A DNA stretch of 64,000 nucleotides from Mycolicibacterium peregrinum (GCF_002102345.1 NZ_LQPP01000041.1:1-64000); one strand, 5' to 3'; shown: positions 44,624-52,685, numbered from the stretch's first letter. Notes: generated by a model not told the origin, from the letters alone. Program-made: numbers and translations.

Positions 44624-44653
44624 TTGATCGGGCTCGCCGCCGACAGGTAGGAT
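44624..44653 (+). promoter_or_regulatory. Promoter of secreted WPGG-repeat protein 3
   Basis: TTGATC (44624-44629), 18-bp spacer, TAGGAT (44648-44653), followed by GTTTGCTGACCATCG, which resembles ATTTGCTGAGCATCG at the same place before protein 2. Confidence 0.65.
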
Positions 44654-44709
44654 GTTTGCTGACCATCGCGACGACGTAGCCGGGAGCCAACAGAGCGAGG
44701 GGAGCCGAC

Positions 44710-45027
44710 ATGGCTGCAGAAGGCACGAAACCGAAGTGGGTCACGCTGCTGGCCGGTATGGCCGTGGTGGCGGGCGCCTCGGCAGGACTCGTCGGAGCCG
44801 CGGGAGTGGCCACTGCCGATCCTGTCGTCAGTGTGAATGGCGAGCAGGTGGATACACCGACGCCCGTCACGATCCCGTGGCCCGGCGGCGCCTGGGCGGG
44901 CAAGGACTTGAGCGAGGGATGGCCCGGCGGTGCCTGGGCCGGTCACGACTTGAGTAAGGGATACCCCGGCGGCGGCTATGCCAACGGCAAGGCCGGCGGC
45001 GCTTGGAGCCACAGCGACGACGAGTGA
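44710..45027 (+). CDS. Secreted WPGG-repeat protein 3
   Basis: 105 residues. Signal peptide (WVTLLAGMAVVAGASAGLVGAAGVATA), then DPVVSVNGEQVDTPTPVTIP and two repeat units, WPGGAWAGKDLSEG and WPGGAWAGHDLSKG. The tail is YPGGGYANGKAGGAWSHSDDE. Compared with protein 2, the repeat DW has become DL and the C-terminus is acidic. GCGAGGGGAG before the ATG is a ribosome-binding site. The function is unknown. Confidence 0.78.
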   Translation: MAAEGTKPKWVTLLAGMAVVAGASAGLVGAAGVATADPVVSVNGEQVDTPTPVTIPWPGGAWAGKDLSEGWPGGAWAGHDLSKGYPGGGYANGKAGGAWSHSDDE

Positions 45028-45080
45028 TCTCAGATGATCTGCCGCTGATCCCGACACCATCGCGGGCTTAGGCTCGGAAA

Positions 45081-45587
45081 ATGTCTGAGGCCCGGCTCTA
45101 CATCCCAGCGCTGGCTATGCCGCTCAACATGCTCTTGCTGGCGTGGATGGTGATCGGCCGGGGACTGTTTGTACAGCTCGGGTGGATGGTGGTGTTCGGC
45201 GTCCTCGCCGCACCGTGGCTGGCGCTTTGCCTGGTATTCACGAGCAGGTTGATGCGCAAGCAGCCGGGTAACGAGATCACCTCCGGGCAGGCCTGGGCCC
45301 AGGTAATCCTGTGGGCGTCGATGTTCGTGTTCGGGCTCGCCTGTGTCGACGGCGGAGACAGCCCCGGCGCATTCCCCTCGGTCCTGATGAAGGTGATCGG
45401 CGACGGACCGCGCATGGAAACCGTCAGCAACCTGCTGTGGGCCGGATCGGTGATCGTCGGAGTTGCCGCCTGGTTCGTGTTGCTCACCAAGCTCACCCGG
45501 GGCGCCGCTGTCCCGCCGCCGACTCAGCCGCCCTATCCCTACCCCGGATACCCGCCCGGCCAACCCGGCCCGGGACCGTCGAGCTGA
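45081..45587 (+). CDS. Membrane protein with proline-rich tail
   Basis: 168 residues. Four predicted helices: ALAMPLNMLLLAWMVIGRGLF, WMVVFGVLAAPWLALCLVF, VILWASMFVFGLACV and LLWAGSVIVGVAAWFVLL. The tail is Pro/Tyr/Gly-rich (PYPYPGYPPGQPGPG), as in other mycobacterial proline-rich membrane proteins. It ends 24 bp before glyA. The function is unknown. Confidence 0.7.
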   Translation: MSEARLYIPALAMPLNMLLLAWMVIGRGLFVQLGWMVVFGVLAAPWLALCLVFTSRLMRKQPGNEITSGQAWAQVILWASMFVFGLACVDGGDSPGAFPSVLMKVIGDGPRMETVSNLLWAGSVIVGVAAWFVLLTKLTRGAAVPPPTQPPYPYPGYPPGQPGPGPSS

Positions 45588-45611
45588 CCCGCTCCGACTA
45601 GGCTGAATGCC

Positions 45612-47075
45612 ATGGCAGCAGACCCGTCCTCCACCTTGCCCCCGGCTTCCGGCGCCGATTACGCCGACACTTCAAGCGCCGCGTACCAGGCCGCATTGCA
45701 GGTCATCGAGTCCGTCGAGCCCCGGGTCGCCGCAGCCACCCGCAAAGAGCTTGCCGATCAACGGGATTCCCTCAAGCTGATCGCCAGTGAGAACTACGCC
45801 TCCCCGGCGGTGCTGCTGACCATGGGCACCTGGTTCTCCGACAAGTACGCCGAGGGCACCGTCGGGCACCGCTTCTACGCGGGCTGCCAGAACGTCGACA
45901 CCGTCGAGGCCCTGGCCGCCGAGCACGCCCGTGAACTGTTCGGCGCCCCGTACGCCTACGTCCAGCCGCACTCGGGCATCGATGCCAACCTGGTTGCCTA
46001 CTGGGCCATCCTGGCCACCAAGGTGGAGGCGCCCGGCCTGGCCGAACTCGGCGCCAAGCACGTCAACGACCTGTCCGAGGCGGACTGGGAGACCCTGCGC
46101 AACAAGCTGGGTAACCAGCGTCTGCTCGGCATGTCCCTGGATGCCGGTGGGCACCTCACCCACGGCTTCCGGCCCAACATCTCGGGCAAGATGTTCCATC
46201 AGCACAGCTACGGGACCAACCCGGAGACGGGTTTCCTGGACTACGACGCCGTTGCCGCCGCGGCCCGCGAGTTCAAGCCGCTGGTGCTGGTCGCCGGCTA
46301 CTCGGCGTATCCGCGCCGGGTGAACTTCGCCAAGATGCGCGAGATCGCCGACGAGGTGGGCGCCACGCTGATGGTCGACATGGCGCACTTCGCCGGCCTG
46401 GTGGCCGGCAAGGTGTTCACCGGTGACGAGAACCCGGTGCCGCACGCCCACGTCACCACGACCACGACCCACAAGTCGCTGCGCGGCCCGCGCGGCGGCA
46501 TGGTGCTGGCCACCGAGGAATTCGCTCCCGCCGTCGACAAGGGCTGCCCGATGGTGCTCGGCGGACCGCTGAGCCACGTCATGGCGGCCAAGGCCGTCGC
46601 CCTGGCCGAGGCACGCCAGCCGGCATTCCAGACCTACGCCCAGCAGGTGGCCGACAACGCCCAGGCGCTGGCCGACGGCTTCGTGAAACGCGACGCGGGC
46701 CTGGTCACCGGTGGCACCGACAACCACCTGGTGCTGCTCGACGTGCGTTCGTTCGGCCTGACCGGCCGGCAGGCCGAGTCCGCCCTGCTCGACGCCGGCG
46801 TCGTCACCAACCGCAACGCCATCCCGGCCGACCCCAACGGCGCCTGGTACACCAGCGGCATCCGGCTGGGCACCCCGGCTCTGACCAGCCGTGGATTCGG
46901 CGCCGACGACTTCGACCGGGTGGCCGAGCTGATCGTCGACGTGCTGTCCAACACGCAGGCGGAGGGCTCATCGAAGGCCAAGTACAAGCTGGCCGACGGC
47001 ACCGCCGAGCGCGTGCGCGCCGCCTCGGCAGAGCTGCTCGACGCCAACCCGCTGTACCCGGGCCTCACACTCTGA
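45612..47075 (+). CDS. glyA: Serine hydroxymethyltransferase, long form
   Basis: 487 residues. PLP Lys288 in VTTTTTHKSLRGPRGG, with KLIASENYASPAV, HRFYAGCQNVD and MVDMAHFAGLVAG blocks. It interconverts serine and glycine with tetrahydrofolate. It is about 60 residues longer than the usual 420-430: there is an N-terminal extension and an inserted segment at about 132-172 (ILATKVEAPGLAELGAKHVN...). It occupies the Rv1093 glyA1 position but differs from the standard GlyA1 as I recall it. ATG start. Confidence 0.9.
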   Translation: MAADPSSTLPPASGADYADTSSAAYQAALQVIESVEPRVAAATRKELADQRDSLKLIASENYASPAVLLTMGTWFSDKYAEGTVGHRFYAGCQNVDTVEALAAEHARELFGAPYAYVQPHSGIDANLVAYWAILATKVEAPGLAELGAKHVNDLSEADWETLRNKLGNQRLLGMSLDAGGHLTHGFRPNISGKMFHQHSYGTNPETGFLDYDAVAAAAREFKPLVLVAGYSAYPRRVNFAKMREIADEVGATLMVDMAHFAGLVAGKVFTGDENPVPHAHVTTTTTHKSLRGPRGGMVLATEEFAPAVDKGCPMVLGGPLSHVMAAKAVALAEARQPAFQTYAQQVADNAQALADGFVKRDAGLVTGGTDNHLVLLDVRSFGLTGRQAESALLDAGVVTNRNAIPADPNGAWYTSGIRLGTPALTSRGFGADDFDRVAELIVDVLSNTQAEGSSKAKYKLADGTAERVRAASAELLDANPLYPGLTL

Positions 47076-47118
47076 GCCAAGAGCGGGCTACATCACACGT
47101 GAGTTGAGTTTCAGGAAC

Positions 47119-47138
47119 CTGTAAACGTCGGTTACAGT
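47119..47138 (+). promoter_or_regulatory. Leaderless promoter of desA2 with overlapping inverted repeat
   Basis: TACAGT (47133-47138) fits TAnnnT and lies exactly 7 to 12 bases before the A of the desA2 ATG, so transcription should start at the start codon. CTGTAA and TTACAG (47119-47124, 47132-47137) are perfect 6-bp arms with a 7-nt spacer, and the right arm overlaps the -10. A repressor bound here would block the promoter. The regulator is unknown. Confidence 0.6.
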
Positions 47139-47144
47139 TACCTC

Positions 47145-47972
47145 ATGGCACAGAAACCTGTAGCTAATGCGCTGACCCTGGAGCTCGAGCCGGTTGTGGA
47201 GGCTGAGCTACGACGCCACCTTGACACCGAGGATCTCTGGTACGCGCACGATTACGTGCCGTTCGACCAGGGCGAGAACTTCGCGTTCCTCGGTGGCAAG
47301 GACTGGGATCCCTCGCAGGTGACGCTGCCCAAGACCGTCACCGACGCCTTGGAGATCCTGCTGATCACCAAGGACAACCTGTCCGGCTATCACCGCGAGC
47401 TCGTCGAGCACTTCATCCTCGAGGACAAGTGGGGCCGCTTCCTGGGGCGCTGGACCGCCGAGGAGCACCTGCACGCCGTCGCGCTGCGCAACTACCTCGT
47501 CGTCACCCGCGAGATCGATCCGACCGCCAACGAGGACGTCCGCGTCGAGCACGTGATGAAGGGTTACCGCGCCGACAGCTACAGCCAGATCGAGACGCTG
47601 GTGTTCATGGCGTTCTTCGAGCGTGCCCACGCGGTGTACACCCGCAACCTGCGGGCTCAGATCACCGAGCCGGTGCTGGGCTCGATGGTCGACCGCATCG
47701 TCCTCGACGAGGAGCGCCACGAGCTGTTCTTTGCCAACCTCGTGTCACACCTGCTGGACACCCATCGCGACGAGACCGTGGCGGCCATCGCCGCGCGCGC
47801 CCGTGAGCTCGACGTGATCGGCGCGGACATCGACGCCTACCAAGACAAGGTGGCGGTGGTGGCCGAGGCCGGCATCTTCGACAAGGCCGCGCTGGCCCAG
47901 GTCATCTCCGACCGGATCACCGCGTGGGGACTGGCCGACGAGGCAACACTCCAGGAGTTCATCAAGGCGTAA
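47145..47972 (+). CDS. desA2: Acyl-ACP desaturase-like protein DesA2
   Basis: A 275-residue di-iron protein. Ligand motifs TAEEHLH (E107, H110) and DEERHE (about residue 189) are the two E-x-x-H motifs of soluble acyl-ACP desaturases. It is shorter than plant enzymes, as in Rv1094. It is thought to desaturate acyl chains used for mycolic acids, though activity of DesA2 itself has been debated. No ribosome-binding site precedes the ATG, consistent with a leaderless mRNA. Confidence 0.9.
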   Translation: MAQKPVANALTLELEPVVEAELRRHLDTEDLWYAHDYVPFDQGENFAFLGGKDWDPSQVTLPKTVTDALEILLITKDNLSGYHRELVEHFILEDKWGRFLGRWTAEEHLHAVALRNYLVVTREIDPTANEDVRVEHVMKGYRADSYSQIETLVFMAFFERAHAVYTRNLRAQITEPVLGSMVDRIVLDEERHELFFANLVSHLLDTHRDETVAAIAARARELDVIGADIDAYQDKVAVVAEAGIFDKAALAQVISDRITAWGLADEATLQEFIKA

Positions 47973-48041
47973 CGCGCCGGGCGTCATTCACGCGGCGCGC
48001 CAGCCAGCAACCCCGCCACGGCGGGAGTAGCGTCGAATCCG

Positions 48042-48176
48042 ATGGCTAGCGACATGCTCTGCTGTCCGGACGGTACCGATCGGTTTGATCACGAGAGGAC
48101 CGGCTCCGGTCCTGGTGCCGCAGTGTCCACCGAGCAACTCGTGTGGGGCCGCGCGGGTTCTAGGAGCGCCACGTGA
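48042..48176 (+). CDS. PhoAT-like small ORF overlapping phoH2
   Basis: A 44-residue ORF, MASDMLCCPDGTDRFDHERT..., ending VWGRAGSRSAT. Its TGA overlaps the GTG of phoH2 (GTGA). In mycobacteria phoH2 is co-transcribed with a short upstream, overlapping gene (phoAT), proposed as its antitoxin partner. The position, overlap and size fit that gene. Sequence identity to known PhoAT could not be checked, and it contains adjacent Cys codons. Confidence 0.6.
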   Translation: MASDMLCCPDGTDRFDHERTGSGPGAAVSTEQLVWGRAGSRSAT

Positions 48177-49486
48177 CTGATTCGCCTGTCCGTACCTATG
48201 TGCTCGACACATCCGTGTTGCTGTCCGATCCCTGGGCATGCACCCGGTTCGCCGAGCATGAAGTGGTGGTCCCGCTGGTCGTGATCAGCGAGCTTGAGGC
48301 CAAACGGCATCACCACGAGCTGGGCTGGTTCGCCCGGCAGGCGCTGCGGATGTTCGACGATCTGCGGCTTGAGCGCGGGAGGCTGGATCAGCCGATTCCC
48401 GTTGGGGCGCAGGGCGGCACGCTACAGGTCGAGTTGAACCACATCGACCAGTCCGTCTTGCCTTCGGGGTTCCGCACCGAAACCAACGACACCCGGATCC
48501 TGGCCTGCGCTGCGAATCTCGCAGCCGAAGGCAAGCATGTCACGCTGGTGAGCAAGGACATCCCGCTGCGCGTCAAGGCCGGCGCGGTGGGCCTGGCCGC
48601 CGACGAGTACCACGCCCAGGATGTCGTGGTGTCCGGTTGGACGGGTATGACCGAATTCGACGTCGCGGCCGAGGACATCGACACGTTGTTCTCCGACGGC
48701 GAGATCGATCTGGCCGATGCTCGGGATCTGCCCTGCCACACCGGAATTCGGTTGCTGGGCGGTAGTTCGTCGGCGCTCGGCAGGGTCAACGCCGAGAAGC
48801 GGGTGCAGCTGGTGCGTGGTGATCGCGAAGTGTTCGGCCTCCGGGGAAGGTCAGCCGAACAGCGCGTCGCCCTCGATCTGCTGCTGGACGAATCCGTCGG
48901 CATCGTGTCGCTCGGTGGCAAAGCCGGCACCGGCAAATCCGCGCTGGCCCTGTGCGCCGGTCTGGAAGCGGTGCTGGAGCGCAGAACCCAGCGCAAGGTG
49001 GTGGTGTTTCGTCCGCTCTACGCCGTCGGCGGTCAGGACCTCGGCTACCTGCCGGGCAGCGAGAGCGAGAAGATGGGGCCGTGGGCGCAAGCCGTCTTCG
49101 ACACCCTCGAAGGCCTCGCCAGCCCGGCGGTGCTCGAAGAGGTCCTGTCCCGAGGCATGCTCGAAGTGCTTCCGCTGACCCATATTCGGGGCCGTTCGCT
49201 GCACGACTCGTTCGTGATCGTCGACGAGGCCCAGTCGTTGGAGCGCAACGTGCTGCTGACCGTGCTGTCGCGGTTGGGTGCGGGTTCGCGGGTGGTGCTC
49301 ACCCACGACGTGGCCCAGCGCGACAATCTGCGGGTGGGCCGCCATGACGGCGTCGCGGCTGTCATCGAGAAGCTCAAGGGGCACCCGCTGTTCGCGCACA
49401 TCACGCTGCAGCGCAGCGAGCGGTCGCCGATCGCCGCGCTGGTCACCGAGATGCTGGAGGAGTTCAGCCCGGGCGCGCTGCCCTGA
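48173..49486 (+). CDS. phoH2: PhoH2: PIN-domain RNase fused to PhoH ATPase/helicase
   Basis: 437 residues. The N-terminal PIN domain has acidic residues D12 (YVLDTSVLL), E40 (VISELEAKR) and D106 (ETNDTRIL). The C-terminal PhoH ATPase has Walker A LGGKAGTGKS (about 247-256), Walker B FVIVDEAQS and a TGxGSR-like GAGSRVVLTHD. PhoH2 proteins unwind and cleave RNA. GTG start overlaps the small upstream ORF. A 49-bp perfect palindrome follows 9 bp after the stop. Confidence 0.93.
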   Translation: MTDSPVRTYVLDTSVLLSDPWACTRFAEHEVVVPLVVISELEAKRHHHELGWFARQALRMFDDLRLERGRLDQPIPVGAQGGTLQVELNHIDQSVLPSGFRTETNDTRILACAANLAAEGKHVTLVSKDIPLRVKAGAVGLAADEYHAQDVVVSGWTGMTEFDVAAEDIDTLFSDGEIDLADARDLPCHTGIRLLGGSSSALGRVNAEKRVQLVRGDREVFGLRGRSAEQRVALDLLLDESVGIVSLGGKAGTGKSALALCAGLEAVLERRTQRKVVVFRPLYAVGGQDLGYLPGSESEKMGPWAQAVFDTLEGLASPAVLEEVLSRGMLEVLPLTHIRGRSLHDSFVIVDEAQSLERNVLLTVLSRLGAGSRVVLTHDVAQRDNLRVGRHDGVAAVIEKLKGHPLFAHITLQRSERSPIAALVTEMLEEFSPGALP

Positions 49487-49494
49487 GTCGGAGT

Positions 49495-49543
49495 GATTTG
49501 GGTGCGTTCGGTAACGCCAGGCGTTACCGAACGCACCCAAATC
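49495..49543. repeat. 49-bp perfect palindrome after phoH2
   Basis: Two 24-bp arms (49495-49518 and 49520-49543) are perfectly complementary around one central base. The arm starts GATTTGGGTGCG and ends GTAACGCC. It is a third type of palindrome in this window and has no T-tract. It may terminate phoH2 transcription. Confidence 0.85.
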
Positions 49544-49564
49544 GCCAGCCGGTAGGCTGCCGGG

Positions 49565-50449
49565 GTGGCGAGGCTCCCCAACAGTCAGGCATGGCGGTGG
49601 ACTGTGGTCGGCGTGGTCGCCGCCGTCGTGGTCCTGGTGGTGGGGGTGCTCACCGGGCACATCCGCCGCGACGACCCCGACGACGTAGATTGCGCGACGG
49701 AGCGGTGCATCGCGCTGACGTTCGACGACGGGCCCAGCCCGTACACCGGCCGGCTGCTGCAGATCCTCAAGGACAACGACGCGAAGGCGACGTTCTTCGA
49801 GATCGGTAACAAGGTCGCCGCCAACCCCGAGGGCGCCAAGCAGGTGGTGGACGCCGGCATGGAGCTGGGCAGCCACACCTGGGAACACCCCAACATGACG
49901 ACCATCCCGCCCGAAGAAATCCCGGCCCAGTTCAGCAAGGCCAGTGACGCCATCGAGGCTGCGACGGGCCAGCGGCCCAAGCTCGTGCGCACCGCCGGCG
50001 GGCTGGTCAACGACCAGGTGCTCGCCGAGGCCGGCAAGCAGGGGCTGGCCGACATCAACTGGGACGTCATCCCGTTCGACTGGGCCAACGACGCCAACAT
50101 CGCCGCGACCCGCTACATGCTGATGACGCAGATCAGGCCCAACAATGTGGTGTTGTTTCACGACACCTACTCGTCCACCGTGGACCTGGTGGAGCAGTTC
50201 ATCCCGGTCCTCAAGGCCAACGGCTACCACCTGGTGACCGTGAGCCACATGCTCGGTGAGCGCGAGCCGGGCACCAGTTACGGTAGCCGGGAGAACGGCC
50301 CGCCCGTACCGCCTGCCGAGGCGCTCAAGGACATTCCGCCGGAGGAGATCCCGTTGCTGCCTGCGACGCCGTCGCCTCCGCCGATGCCGAACTTCCCGAT
50401 CACCGACATCCCCGGTGCGAATTCGGGGGGCCCCAACAACGGGGCGTGA
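49565..50449 (+). CDS. Polysaccharide deacetylase (Rv1096-type)
   Basis: 294 residues. N-terminal membrane anchor (WTVVGVVAAVVVLVVGVLTG, about 12-31), then a NodB domain: LTFDDGPSPYT (catalytic Asp and metal Asp), SHTWEHPNM (metal His pair), RTAGG and LFHDTY blocks. The C-terminus is Pro-rich. The family removes acetyl groups from envelope glycans, probably peptidoglycan. GTG start. The usual R-x-P-Y/F substrate motif reads RTAGG here, which is unusual. Confidence 0.87.
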   Translation: MARLPNSQAWRWTVVGVVAAVVVLVVGVLTGHIRRDDPDDVDCATERCIALTFDDGPSPYTGRLLQILKDNDAKATFFEIGNKVAANPEGAKQVVDAGMELGSHTWEHPNMTTIPPEEIPAQFSKASDAIEAATGQRPKLVRTAGGLVNDQVLAEAGKQGLADINWDVIPFDWANDANIAATRYMLMTQIRPNNVVLFHDTYSSTVDLVEQFIPVLKANGYHLVTVSHMLGEREPGTSYGSRENGPPVPPAEALKDIPPEEIPLLPATPSPPPMPNFPITDIPGANSGGPNNGA

Positions 50450-50467
50450 GACGTACATCGCGCCGGT

Positions 50468-50487
50468 TTGAGGACCAAAGACCCTAA
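50468..50487. promoter_or_regulatory. DosR/DevR box before the nitroreductase
   Basis: TTGAGGACCAAAGACCCTAA matches the DosR consensus TTSGGGACTWWAGTCCCSAA at 16 of 20 positions, including the GGAC and GACCC half-site cores. It ends 32 bp before the nitroreductase start. The regulator gene itself is 1.5 kb downstream. Confidence 0.75.
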
Positions 50488-50519
50488 CCGGCGGGCCCGG
50501 GCGCGACGAGGCTTGAAGC

Positions 50520-51500
50520 ATGCCCGAGACGATGTTCGATTCTGCGACCCTCACCCGTGCGGTGCAGCTGGCATCACGTGCGCCGTCATTGCACAACACC
50601 CAACCGTGGCGGCTGGTCGTCGACGGCAGTGGGGTGCACCTGCACCTGGACCCGAGCCGCGTGGTGACCGCGACCGATCGATCGGCGCGTGAGGCGGTCA
50701 TCAGTTGCGGGGTGCTGCTGGATCATCTGCGGGTGGCGATGGCCGCGGCCGGATGGGCCACCAGCGTCGACCGCTTCCCGAATCCCAATGACCCCGATCA
50801 TCTGGCGACGCTGCAGTTCTCGCCGATGGACTTCGTCACCGATGCGCATCGCCGGCGGGCCGACGCGATCCTGGCCCGGCGGACCGACCGGCTGCCGATG
50901 GCCGGGTATGCGGACTGGGATTCCTTCGAGAGACTCTTGAGGTTGCGGTTGCCCGACGGCCCGGTGCACCTGGACGTGCTGGCCGAGGAGATGCGCGCCG
51001 ACGTGGCAGAGGCGGCGGCGCTGACCGAGACGCTGCGCCTCTACGATTCCGCCTATCATTCCGAACTTGCCTGGTGGACAACACCGTTCGCGACCGAGGA
51101 CGGTATCCCGCCGAGCGCCCTGGTCTCGGCTGCGGAAAGCGAGCGGGTCGCGGTGGCGCGGACCTTCCCGGTCACCGCGCACAGCGATCGCCGCCCCTCC
51201 GTCCACGACGACTCGGCCACCCTGGTGGTGTTGTCCACCGACGGGTATAGCCGGGCAGACGCCCTCGACGCCGGCGAGGCACTCTCCGTTCTGCTGCTGG
51301 AATGCACGTTGTCGGGTCTGAGCACCTGCCCCGTGAGCCACGTGACCGAGTTGCACGCCAGCCGCGACATTATCGGCACGCTGATCGGCCGTGACGCCTG
51401 CCCGCAGTTGCTGGTCCGCATCGGTATCGCCCCGACACTCACCGATGCACCACCACCGACGCCGCGCCGCACCGTCGACACCTTCGTGACCTTCGAATAG
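50520..51500 (+). CDS. Acg-family nitroreductase-fold protein
   Basis: 326 residues. ASRAPSLHNTQPWRL (about 18-32) is the nitroreductase/Acg opening block, and LECTLSGLSTCPVSHVTEL is near residue 265. Acg-type proteins (Rv2032, Rv3127, Rv3131) are DosR-regulated, bind FMN and may sequester it rather than reduce substrates. Start ATG. A DosR box 32 bp upstream and a linked DevR-DevS system support hypoxia induction. It is first in a likely operon. Confidence 0.87.
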   Translation: MPETMFDSATLTRAVQLASRAPSLHNTQPWRLVVDGSGVHLHLDPSRVVTATDRSAREAVISCGVLLDHLRVAMAAAGWATSVDRFPNPNDPDHLATLQFSPMDFVTDAHRRRADAILARRTDRLPMAGYADWDSFERLLRLRLPDGPVHLDVLAEEMRADVAEAAALTETLRLYDSAYHSELAWWTTPFATEDGIPPSALVSAAESERVAVARTFPVTAHSDRRPSVHDDSATLVVLSTDGYSRADALDAGEALSVLLLECTLSGLSTCPVSHVTELHASRDIIGTLIGRDACPQLLVRIGIAPTLTDAPPPTPRRTVDTFVTFE

Positions 51501-51509
51501 GAGATGACC

Positions 51510-51956
51510 ATGACCGACACCCTGATCGCCCCCGCCGCCGCAGCTACCGCCACTGGTGCGGCCGTCGTGGTCGAAGCCGACGGCCGCACCGCGAGCAACG
51601 ACGCGCTGCACGCCGCGATCGAGGAGGCCGTGGGACGCGGTGCGCCGTTGCGGGTGCTGACCACCTGGGGCGCCCGGCACCGCGAGATGTACGACGCGAC
51701 CGCCGTCGCCGAGCGTGACCGGTTGTCGGCGGCACAGCTCGAGCGCCGCCTGGCCCGCGCGCTGAAACGATCCCCGGACCTCGATGTGCAGAGCATCGAC
51801 GGCTACGCCGGCGTCGCGGAATACCTGACGGCACATCCGGAATCGGCGCAACTGCTCGTGCTCGGTGCCGATCACCCCGATTCCGCCGGGTTGCAGGCGG
51901 CGTTGGCGCACTCGGGTTGCGCGGTGCTCACTTGCGATCGGCGCCATCGGTTGTGA
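51510..51956 (+). CDS. Usp-like protein in the DosR locus
   Basis: 148 residues. AVVVEADGRTASNDALHAAIEEAVGRGAPLRVLTTW has the universal-stress-protein start, and SAQLLVLGADHPDSAGLQAALAHSGCAVLTC the end. The ATP-binding G-x2-G-x9-G loop is not clear, so it may not bind nucleotide. I chose the second ATG (MTDTLIA), which leaves AGGAG at a good distance; the first ATG is two codons earlier. It sits directly before devR, as Rv3134c does before Rv3133c. Confidence 0.75.
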   Translation: MTDTLIAPAAAATATGAAVVVEADGRTASNDALHAAIEEAVGRGAPLRVLTTWGARHREMYDATAVAERDRLSAAQLERRLARALKRSPDLDVQSIDGYAGVAEYLTAHPESAQLLVLGADHPDSAGLQAALAHSGCAVLTCDRRHRL

Positions 51957-51966
51957 GACTCGGGGA

Positions 51967-52608
51967 ATGATCAGAGTCTTTCTGGTCGACGACCATGAGG
52001 TGGTTCGCCGCGGGCTGATCGACCTGCTCAGCGCCGACCCTGAGCTCGACGTGATCGGTGAGGCCGATTCGGTGGCGCAGGCCTTGGCCCGGGTGCCGGC
52101 GCTGAAGCCCGACGTCGCGGTGCTCGACGTCCGGCTGCCCGACGGCAACGGCATCGAACTCTGCCGGGACCTGTTGTCGCGCATGCCCGATCTGCGCTGC
52201 CTGATGTTGACGTCGTTCACCTCCGACGAGGCCATGCTGGACGCCATCCTGGCCGGCGCCAGTGGCTATGTCGTCAAGGACATCAAGGGGATGGAACTGG
52301 CCCAGGCGATCAAGGACGTCGGGGCCGGGAAGTCGCTGCTGGACAATCGCGCCGCCACGGCGCTGATGGCGAAACTGCGCGGCGACGCCGAGCGGTCCGA
52401 CCCGTTGGCCGGGCTGACCCAGCAGGAGCGGGTGCTGCTCGACCTGCTGGGGGAGGGGCTGACCAATCGGCAGATCGCGGCCCGGATGTTCCTTGCCGAG
52501 AAGACCGTCAAGAACTACGTGTCGCGGTTGCTGGCCAAGCTGGGCATGGAACGTCGCACCCAGGCCGCGGTCTTCGCTTCCAACCTGGACCGTCGTAATC
52601 ATCAGTGA
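51967..52608 (+). CDS. devR: DosR/DevR response regulator
   Basis: 213 residues. Receiver domain with phospho-acceptor Asp54 (VAVLDVRLPDG), acidic DDH pocket (8-10) and Lys104 (YVVKDIKG). A NarL-type LuxR helix-turn-helix (LTQQERVLLDLLGEGLTNRQIAARMFLAEKTVKNYVSRLLAKLGM, about 148-192) follows. Motif numbering coincides with M. tuberculosis DosR (Asp54, Lys104). It activates dormancy genes under hypoxia or NO. The cognate sensor devS lies 0.55 kb downstream. Confidence 0.93.
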   Translation: MIRVFLVDDHEVVRRGLIDLLSADPELDVIGEADSVAQALARVPALKPDVAVLDVRLPDGNGIELCRDLLSRMPDLRCLMLTSFTSDEAMLDAILAGASGYVVKDIKGMELAQAIKDVGAGKSLLDNRAATALMAKLRGDAERSDPLAGLTQQERVLLDLLGEGLTNRQIAARMFLAEKTVKNYVSRLLAKLGMERRTQAAVFASNLDRRNHQ

Positions 52609-52610
52609 TG

Positions 52611-52630
52611 CCAGGGCCTTTGGTCACTGA
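52611..52630. promoter_or_regulatory. Weak DosR-like box before the split-barrel protein
   Basis: The core GGGCCTTTGGTCAC (52614-52627) matches 11 of 14 positions of GGGACTWWAGTCCC. The outer bases fit poorly. It lies 56 bp before the next gene, so the split-barrel-devS part may have its own DosR-dependent promoter. Confidence 0.4.
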
Positions 52631-52685
52631 CGGATAGGGCTTTTGCCCATGGCGCCGCGCTCTACACCGCAATAGCGTCGTCGCT

